From assembly GCA_017549385.1 (NCBI GenBank), contig JAFYUX010000028.1, positions 1-12,801 of the forward strand: DNA of 12,801 nt, written 5' to 3'. Position 1 is the stretch's first letter, and each line of letters opens with the position of its first letter. Below the pieces are notes generated by a model. That model worked only from the letters and a program-made list of their open reading frames with translations, searched no databases and was not told where the DNA came from. This stretch comes from Bacillota bacterium (GTDB taxonomy: Bacteria; Bacillota; Clostridia; Peptostreptococcales; Anaerovoracaceae). Below, in pieces: positions 7,907 to 12,801 of this stretch. Made by a program: the position numbers and the translations under genes.

Positions 7907-7935
7907 TTTATATTCTAATACAACATCAGTTTTAA
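7907..7935 (-). promoter_or_regulatory. Possible yhbY promoter
   Basis: On the minus strand TTAAAA (7935-7930) and TATAAA (7912-7907) are 17 bases apart in the short gap between cls and yhbY. The -35 matches the consensus only partly. If real, it gives a leader of about 75 nt that includes the hairpin at 7857-7885. The cls stop codon lies only about 14 bases upstream of this site, so read-through from cls is the alternative. Confidence 0.35.
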
Positions 7936-7948
7936 TGCACGCAAATTT

Positions 7949-9610
7949 TTACATCATTGGGGCAAAAATTCTGAGAAGACTGGCCGTCCATTTAAAAATA
8001 CGCCCGTAACTGTGGTATTCGTCCATGCTAACCTCGTGACATAAAGCTAATGTGTCTTCAAAGTCGTCTACGATATCTCCGATAACTTTGTTTTTGTGAA
8101 TTATACAGCCGCATTCGTAGTGGAGATAAAGACTGCGGTAATCAAGATTTACTGTGCCTTCTACTGCTGTTTCACCGTCGGCAACCATCATCTTTGAGTG
8201 TACAAAACCAGGATCATATTCGTAGATATGAACACCACTGCGTAAAAGTTCCGGATAGTACGACTTTGTAAGTATGTTTACGTATTTTTTGTCTGGAATA
8301 TGAGGAACTATAATGTTTACCTCTACACCGCTTTTTGATGCATGCTTGAGGGCATGGAGGACTTCATTATCAGGCACCAGATATGGTGTCATTACTGATA
8401 TGAATCTTTTAGCGTTGTTTATGATATCCAGATAAACGTTTTCCGCCACGTTATCCTGCTTATGAGGGCCATCACCGTAAGGGATGATAAAGCCATCATT
8501 TTCTAAGTCTGGACGTCTTTCAATATCTACATTGAGGTATCTTTCATAATCAGAATGTCTGTCTCGACGCTTTGCCTGAACATTCCACATCTGAAGGAAC
8601 ATTAGAGTAAAGCCGCGAACCGCATCTCCCTGAACCATAAAAACATTATCTTTCCAATGACCGAAACGTTCTACTCTGTTGATATATTCGTCAGCAAGAT
8701 TTATGCCACCGCTAAAGGCAACCTTGCCGTCAATAACCATAATCTTTCTATGGTCACGATTGTTGTATGTTGTAGAGAAGAATAACTTGAGCTTTGAGAA
8801 AGTCTGAGCCTTTATTCCTTTCTTTTGGAGTTCTTTCCAGTACTTTCTCGGTACCGTGTTTGCAGATCCAAGATCATCATACATCAATCTGACCTCTACG
8901 CCCTGCTTTGCTTTTCTCTCTAAAATCTCCAGCAATGTGTTTAAGAAAACACCTTCCTGGATTATGAAATATTCCATAAAGATAAATTCTTCGGCCTTTT
9001 CAAGCTCTGCGCACATATCAGCAAAAGCTGCATCCCCTACAGGATAATGCTTTACTTCCGTATTTTCGTAAACAGGTGCTTTGCCGATGGTTTCCATATA
9101 GTGGGCCAGCTTGTGGAAGTCTGGCTCGAGGTTTTTAAGTCTGTCTTTTACCGGCACTGCTGTAACTGCAAACTCCGAAGTATCCTCGATAGCTTTGTTG
9201 AGTTTGGCAAAAGGTATCCTGCCATCAATATTTACATGGGTGTATAGATACAAAAACGTACCCATGACGGGCAGTGCCGCCACCAGAAGTGCCCATGAAA
9301 TCTTATATGCCGGGTCACTCCAGCTGTTTATGATCCATATGATTACCAGTACGCTGAGCACAGCGCAGCCTTCCATGAAATATGCGTATTTATCCCCTAA
9401 TTTATTAAATACTACTATCCATATAAGGAACTGAATCAGCGTCAGCAATGCGATAAAAACAATACGACTGAAAAGTAGTTTTGTCAGCGGCTTTCTGATT
9501 TTTGTGCTGCTGATTTGAAGCTGTTGTCCTGCTCTTGTGCTGATATCACCAAATTTTTCTTCTGCTTTTATACTTAGATTATCTACTTTTTGTTTAAATT
9601 TAAGTCTCAT
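7949..9610 (-). CDS. cls: Cardiolipin synthase (phospholipase D superfamily)
   Basis: The enzyme condenses two phosphatidylglycerol molecules into cardiolipin and glycerol at the membrane. Counting from the chosen ATG (553 residues), hydrophobic segments lie near 46-68, 76-95 and 104-125. Both catalytic HKD motifs are intact: H287-x-K289-x4-D294 in DHRKIMVIDG with GGINLADEY after it, and H471-x-K473-x4-D478 in VHSKMMVADG with GTVNLDYRS after it. That is the standard two-domain layout. The frame stays open upstream to a TTG at 9685 (578 residues), but that TTG has no ribosome site. The ATG at 9610 has AGAGGAG 11 bases before it, and the predicted promoter would start transcription at about the TTG. 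I therefore prefer 9610. The gene lies upstream of yhbY on the same strand and divergent from spoVAC. Confidence 0.93.
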   Translation of the reverse strand: MRLKFKQKVDNLSIKAEEKFGDISTRAGQQLQISSTKIRKPLTKLLFSRIVFIALLTLIQFLIWIVVFNKLGDKYAYFMEGCAVLSVLVIIWIINSWSDPAYKISWALLVAALPVMGTFLYLYTHVNIDGRIPFAKLNKAIEDTSEFAVTAVPVKDRLKNLEPDFHKLAHYMETIGKAPVYENTEVKHYPVGDAAFADMCAELEKAEEFIFMEYFIIQEGVFLNTLLEILERKAKQGVEVRLMYDDLGSANTVPRKYWKELQKKGIKAQTFSKLKLFFSTTYNNRDHRKIMVIDGKVAFSGGINLADEYINRVERFGHWKDNVFMVQGDAVRGFTLMFLQMWNVQAKRRDRHSDYERYLNVDIERRPDLENDGFIIPYGDGPHKQDNVAENVYLDIINNAKRFISVMTPYLVPDNEVLHALKHASKSGVEVNIIVPHIPDKKYVNILTKSYYPELLRSGVHIYEYDPGFVHSKMMVADGETAVEGTVNLDYRSLYLHYECGCIIHKNKVIGDIVDDFEDTLALCHEVSMDEYHSYGRIFKWTASLLRIFAPMM

Positions 9611-9689
9611 TTCTAAATATACTCCTCTAATAATTCCCTTTATTTTTCCCCGTTTCCATTTGAAAAATTTTAATTCCAAATCCAACTAA

Positions 9690-9718
9690 ATGTTATCACC
9701 ATAATCTCGGCATTTCAA
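9690..9718 (-). promoter_or_regulatory. Predicted cls promoter
   Basis: On the minus strand TTGAAA (9718-9713) and TAACAT (9695-9690) are 17 bases apart. The -35 is close to consensus and the -10 is weaker (4 of 6). Transcription would start near 9683, about 73 bases before the preferred ATG. The -35 lies inside the palindrome at 9710-9722. Confidence 0.4.
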
Positions 9719-9722
9719 ATGC
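9710..9722. promoter_or_regulatory. Palindrome GCATTT-C-AAATGC over the cls -35
   Basis: This is a perfect 6+1+6 inverted repeat in the gap between the divergent cls and spoVAC genes. It covers the predicted cls -35 and lies about 68 bases upstream of the spoVAC ribosome site, so one bound protein could influence both genes. The surrounding gap also holds the 9-bp direct repeat CATAATCTC at 9700-9708 and 9741-9749. The second copy resembles a sporulation sigma G -10 (CATAATC against CATNNTA), but no matching -35 was found. Confidence 0.3.
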
Positions 9723-9790
9723 TACATATCATTTTAAATACATAATCTCTCCTTTTTGAGCAAACCTTATATGGAATCGAGGTGAAGAGA

Positions 9791-10222
9791 TTGAAATTTC
9801 AGAAATACGCAAACAGTTTTAAAGACCGTCCTAAATACGTAAGCAATTGTATCAAAGCATTTGTTGCCGGTGGCATTATCTGCCTTATAGGGCATTTTAT
9901 AAAAGACGGCTTTTTAAGCATCGGTATGAATCAGGAAACCGCAGGTACCTGGGCAACAGTGGTACTTGTATGTACAGCCCAGCTGCTGACAGGCTTTGGG
10001 GTTTATGACATTTTAGGCAAATTAGGAGGCGCCGGTTGTAGTGTACCCATAACAGGTTTTGCTAATTCTGTGGTAGCTCCGGCAATGGAGTATAAACGGG
10101 AAGGCCCAGTCCTTGGTGTTGGTTCAAAAATCTTCAGCCTCGCAGGACCAGTAATACTGCTGGGACTTGCAACAAGTTGGGCTGTAGGGCTCATCAAATG
10201 GGTCCTTCAGATTATATTTTAA
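9791..10222 (+). CDS. spoVAC: Stage V sporulation protein AC (SpoVAC)
   Basis: SpoVAC is a small inner-membrane protein of the SpoVA channel, which loads dipicolinic acid into the forespore and releases it at germination. The protein of 143 residues has hydrophobic stretches near 21-38, 53-70 and 113-140. It carries the family signature GGAGCSVPITGFANSV starting at residue 79. Start choice matters here: a GTG at 9782 is in frame, but it sits within GAGGTGA (9779-9785), a near-perfect ribosome site correctly spaced for the TTG at 9791, so I chose the TTG. The gene leads a tight spoVAC-AD-AE operon, 18 bases before spoVAD. By family knowledge it is transcribed in the forespore under sigma G. 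No spoVAA or spoVAB precedes it, which is common in Clostridia. Confidence 0.93.
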   Translation: MKFQKYANSFKDRPKYVSNCIKAFVAGGIICLIGHFIKDGFLSIGMNQETAGTWATVVLVCTAQLLTGFGVYDILGKLGGAGCSVPITGFANSVVAPAMEYKREGPVLGVGSKIFSLAGPVILLGLATSWAVGLIKWVLQIIF

Positions 10223-10240
10223 AGAAATGGATGTGATGTA

Positions 10241-11296
10241 TTGAACAGCAGACGTGTTGGAGCAAGGACTTTCTGCTTTCCCACAAAACCTGTCATATCG
10301 GGGGCAGCCGCCGTAGTGGGAGTCAAAGAAGGCAAAGGTCCCCAGGCCCGCTGGTTTGACAAAATCCTGCAAGATGATTATTACGGCGAAAAAACATTTG
10401 AAAAAGCAGAATCAAAACTGCTGAAAAACAGCATAACCATGGCCATAGAAAAAGCGGGCCTGAAAAAGCAAACCATCGATGTGATGCTCACCGGGGACCT
10501 GCTGAACCAGCTCATGTCATCGTCATATATGGCTCGAGATGTAAGCATTCCCTACCTAGGCCTTTATGGAGCCTGCTCCACTATGACAGAGTCTATACTG
10601 CTGGCCAGCGTCCTTGTAGACGGCGGCTTTTGCACACATACAGTAGCGGGAGCCTCCAGTCATTTTGCAACTGCAGAGCGTCAGTTCAGAATGCCACTGG
10701 AACACGGCAACCAGCGACCGCCCCAGGCTCAATGGACGGCTACTGCCGCAGGAGCAGTGACGATTTCACAATCCCTGGGGCGTACTGACAAACCTTTATG
10801 CTGCATAACTCACGGAACAGTGGGCCGTGTCGTAGACCCCGGCATCACTGACACCAATTTTATGGGAGCTGCCATGGCTCCCGCCGCCTTCGACACAATA
10901 CGAGCTCATCTCACTGATACAGGCAGAAAGTCTTCTGATTATGATCTTATCCTCACAGGGGATCTTGGTCGTGTCGGAAAAAAGATCCTTCTTGACCTGG
11001 CCCTCAAAAAAAGCAGCCAGGACGAAAAAGATGAATCTGTCTTTCGCCATTTCAGAAAAGTGTACGAAGACTGCGGCGCAATCATGTATGAAGACTGTCA
11101 GGATACTCACGCCGGCGGCAGTGGATGCGGATGCTCCGCATCCATCTTCGCCGGACGTATTGTAAAAGAAATGAGAGCAGGCAAATACAAACGAGTTCTT
11201 CTGGTTTCAACTGGTGCCCTCATATCCACAATTTCAAAACAGCAGGGGGAAACCGTTCCCGGAATAGCCCACGCTGTAACTGTGGAGGTGATGTAA
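10241..11296 (+). CDS. spoVAD: Stage V sporulation protein AD (SpoVAD), dipicolinate-binding thiolase-fold protein
   Basis: SpoVAD is the soluble, membrane-associated member of the SpoVA complex; homologues bind dipicolinic acid. The 351-residue length and content match the family. It opens with a basic N-terminus leading to PVISGAAAVVG, then shows GDLLNQLMSSSYMARD (85-100), LYGACSTM (108-115, the position of the thiolase/ketoacyl-synthase nucleophile Cys, here C112), GASSHFATAERQFR (137-150), VVDPGITD (197-204) and the Gly/Cys-rich HAGGSGCGCSAS (290-301). The start is TTG, preceded by GGATGTGAT, one mismatch from the ideal GGAGGTGAT. The stop codon overlaps the spoVAE start by one base (TAATG), implying translational coupling. 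Codons CTG, CCC and GGG are commoner than in the neighbouring PBP and cls genes. Confidence 0.96.
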   Translation: MNSRRVGARTFCFPTKPVISGAAAVVGVKEGKGPQARWFDKILQDDYYGEKTFEKAESKLLKNSITMAIEKAGLKKQTIDVMLTGDLLNQLMSSSYMARDVSIPYLGLYGACSTMTESILLASVLVDGGFCTHTVAGASSHFATAERQFRMPLEHGNQRPPQAQWTATAAGAVTISQSLGRTDKPLCCITHGTVGRVVDPGITDTNFMGAAMAPAAFDTIRAHLTDTGRKSSDYDLILTGDLGRVGKKILLDLALKKSSQDEKDESVFRHFRKVYEDCGAIMYEDCQDTHAGGSGCGCSASIFAGRIVKEMRAGKYKRVLLVSTGALISTISKQQGETVPGIAHAVTVEVM

Positions 11297-11664
11297 TGGA
11301 TGCACTCATGGAACTTTTAAAAGTTTTTGTAACAGGCGGACTCATATGCGTCATCGGCCAGATTCTATTGGACACTACCAATCTCACGGCACCTCGCATA
11401 CTGGTCATCTACGTTGTGGCCGGAGGCCTCCTGACTGCACTGGGCTGGTATCAGCCTATCGTGGACTTTGGAGGAAGTGGCGCCACAGTGCCCCTGACGG
11501 GATTCGGCTATACCCTGGTAAAAGGTGCTCTGGAAGGACTGAAAAAAGAAGGTATTCTCGGTGTTATCACTGGAGGTCTAAAGAGTTCTGCAGCAGGTAT
11601 TTCTGTTGCACTGGTATTTGGCTATATCATAGCTCTCATTTTTAACCCTAAAGCTAAAGATTAA
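11296..11664 (+). CDS. spoVAE: Stage V sporulation protein AE (SpoVAE)
   Basis: SpoVAE is a 122-residue integral membrane protein of the SpoVA dipicolinate channel. Hydrophobic segments lie near 8-25, 34-52, 86-103 and 104-117. The signature GGSGATVPLTGFGYTLVKGA (59-78) parallels the SpoVAC motif. A longer open frame extends upstream into spoVAD, but the ATG at 11296 is preceded by a perfect GGAGGTGAT site (11284-11292) and overlaps the spoVAD stop, so this is the true start. It has the strongest initiation signal of the three spoVA genes. No terminator follows; arcA begins 32 bases after the stop. Confidence 0.94.
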   Translation: MDALMELLKVFVTGGLICVIGQILLDTTNLTAPRILVIYVVAGGLLTALGWYQPIVDFGGSGATVPLTGFGYTLVKGALEGLKKEGILGVITGGLKSSAAGISVALVFGYIIALIFNPKAKD

Positions 11665-11696
11665 TTTATATGAAAACGAAAGGAGGTACCCGGCAA

Positions 11697-12801
11697 ATGA
11701 ACGGAAAAAGAAATAATCCCGGCATAACCGGACCTATCAATATATATTCGGAAATCGAGCCTTTAAAGAAAGTGCTTCTTTTCCGACCTGGTCGCGAACT
11801 AAACAACCTTGTTCCAGAATATCTGGACAGACTGCTTTTTGATGATATTCCTTATCTCGAAGTGGCAAGACAGGAGCACGATGCTTTTGCCGCAACTCTT
11901 CGCCAGTGCGGTGCAGAAGTTGTCTATCTTACGGATCTCATCAGAGAATCTCTTACAAACCCTGAAGTGAGAAAACAGTTCATCCATGAATTTATCTCAG
12001 AGGCAGGCATCCGTGGCGAAAAGCGTACCCGCATGATTTACGAATATATCAGCTCACTCTCTGACGAAGAAATGATAAATATAATGATTGCAGGTGTGAG
12101 AAAATCAGACATCCGCGACTATAGCAGAAAAAATCTCACAGACTATCTCGAAAACGACTACCCGTTCCTCATAGATCCTATGCCAAATCTCTACTTTACC
12201 CGAGATCCATTTGCATGTGCAGGCAACGGCGTTTCAATCCACAGAATGTCTACAGTGACCAGAAACCGCGAAACCCTTTTTGCAGACTATATCTTCAGAT
12301 ACAACCCTGAATATCGTCATGTACCACTGTGGTTCCACCGTCAGTCTGATCCAACTGAAATCAGCCATGCAGACTATGCCGGTTCAAATACTATAAGCGG
12401 TTCTTGTGACTCAACTATAGAAGGCGGCGACATACTGATTCTTAACAGTACTACCATCGCTATCGGCATCTCAGAAAGAACTCAGCCTTACGCCATCGAA
12501 ACTTACGCAAAACACATTCTGGATCCAGAGGTCAACTCAGGCTTTAAAAAAATCATCGCCATCGACATTCCAAAAAACAGAAGCTTTATGCACCTTGATA
12601 CGGTTTTCACCATGGTGGACAGAGACAAATTTACGATTCACTACCAGCTCAGCGATCACATGAGTTTCTTCATACTCACTATGGGCTCTGACGGTCATCT
12701 CCACATCGAAGAGGAAACTGATGACCTTAAAGGCATGCTTAAAAAGCACCTCCAGCTTGATTATGTAACCCTCATAAAGTGCGGTGGCGGCCATCCGGTA
12801 G
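11697..12801 (+). CDS. arcA: Arginine deiminase, 3' end cut by window
   Basis: The enzyme hydrolyses L-arginine to citrulline and ammonia, the first step of the ATP-yielding arginine deiminase pathway. The window holds 368 codons of a protein usually of about 400-420 residues. Recognisable parts are the N-terminal INIYSEIEPLKKVLLFRPG, PMPNLYFTRDP (161-171) with catalytic D170, IEGGDILIL (241-249) with E242, and MHLDTVFTMVDRD (298-310) with H299 and D301. The nucleophilic Cys near the C-terminus is beyond the edge. AGGAGGT (11681-11687) lies 9 bases before the ATG. Another in-frame ATG at 11670 would put this ribosome site inside the gene, so 11697 is preferred. No separate promoter was evident between spoVAE and arcA, leaving co-transcription or a promoter inside spoVAE possible. 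arcB/arcC may lie downstream, outside the window. Confidence 0.95.
   Translation, partial: MNGKRNNPGITGPINIYSEIEPLKKVLLFRPGRELNNLVPEYLDRLLFDDIPYLEVARQEHDAFAATLRQCGAEVVYLTDLIRESLTNPEVRKQFIHEFISEAGIRGEKRTRMIYEYISSLSDEEMINIMIAGVRKSDIRDYSRKNLTDYLENDYPFLIDPMPNLYFTRDPFACAGNGVSIHRMSTVTRNRETLFADYIFRYNPEYRHVPLWFHRQSDPTEISHADYAGSNTISGSCDSTIEGGDILILNSTTIAIGISERTQPYAIETYAKHILDPEVNSGFKKIIAIDIPKNRSFMHLDTVFTMVDRDKFTIHYQLSDHMSFFILTMGSDGHLHIEEETDDLKGMLKKHLQLDYVTLIKCGGGHPV

Noticed and set aside
9741..9747. Sigma G promoter for spoVAC
   Set aside because: CATAATC is close to the sigma G -10, but no acceptable GNATR-type -35 lies 17-18 bases upstream, so it is not listed as a promoter.
9782..9784. GTG start for spoVAC
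   Set aside because: The GTG is part of the GAGGTGA ribosome site that serves the TTG at 9791. It adds only three residues and cannot be excluded entirely.
11125..11295. Upstream extension of the spoVAE frame into spoVAD
   Set aside because: The added residues are an off-frame reading of conserved SpoVAD sequence; the ATG at 11296 has a perfect ribosome site and matches the family N-terminus.
11670..11672. Earlier in-frame ATG for arcA
   Set aside because: Using it would place the ideal AGGAGGT site inside the coding sequence, and nothing upstream resembles a ribosome site.
1..12801. Mobile element, phage, CRISPR, toxin-antitoxin or anti-phage defence system
   Set aside because: No transposase, integrase, terminal inverted repeats, regular repeat-spacer pattern or small paired genes were seen; all gene-sized frames belong to known core or sporulation families.

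Overview
This window looks like chromosomal DNA from an endospore-forming, anaerobic member of the Clostridia. The evidence is a spoVA cluster (spoVAC-spoVAD-spoVAE), a CoA-transferase of the 4-hydroxybutyrate/butyrate type, an arginine deiminase, a full ComEC, and strong Shine-Dalgarno sites with AT-rich, Firmicute-like promoters. The CoA-transferase resembles, from memory, the enzyme of amino-acid- and GABA-fermenting clostridia. That would suit a peptide/amino-acid fermenter, but I cannot place the organism below class.

Layout. On the minus strand at the left edge is a CoA-transferase (1-1230, cut by the window start), preceded upstream by comEC (1464-4052), also on minus. A 170-bp divergent promoter region separates comEC from a large class A penicillin-binding protein on plus (4223-7417). 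That gene converges on a small CRM-domain RNA-binding protein, yhbY (7521-7823, minus), across a strong, probably bidirectional terminator (7432-7464). Upstream of yhbY on minus is a cardiolipin synthase (7949-9610; I prefer an internal ATG to the longer TTG-started frame). A second divergent region of about 180 bp leads to spoVAC (9791-10222), spoVAD (10241-11296) and spoVAE (11296-11664) on plus. Arginine deiminase arcA follows 32 bp later (11697 to beyond the window end) with no terminator between.

How the genes relate. The window is mostly envelope and spore biology: peptidoglycan synthesis, cardiolipin synthesis, DNA uptake across the membrane, and movement of dipicolinic acid into and out of the spore core. 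Two energy-metabolism enzymes (CoA-transferase and arginine deiminase) sit at the edges. The cell-wall, CoA-transferase and yhbY genes share a strong CTC/GTA/AAC codon bias typical of well-expressed genes. The spoVA genes use CTG, GGG and CCC more freely.

Every gene belongs to a well-known family. I looked for an undescribed system on both strands and did not find one. What merits a second look is regulatory: small perfect palindromes at both divergent promoter regions, hairpins in two 5' leaders, weak TTG starts in the spoVA genes, and the close coupling of arcA to spoVAE. No tRNA, rRNA, CRISPR array, insertion sequence or phage gene was seen, and no gene-free stretch exceeds about 235 bp.
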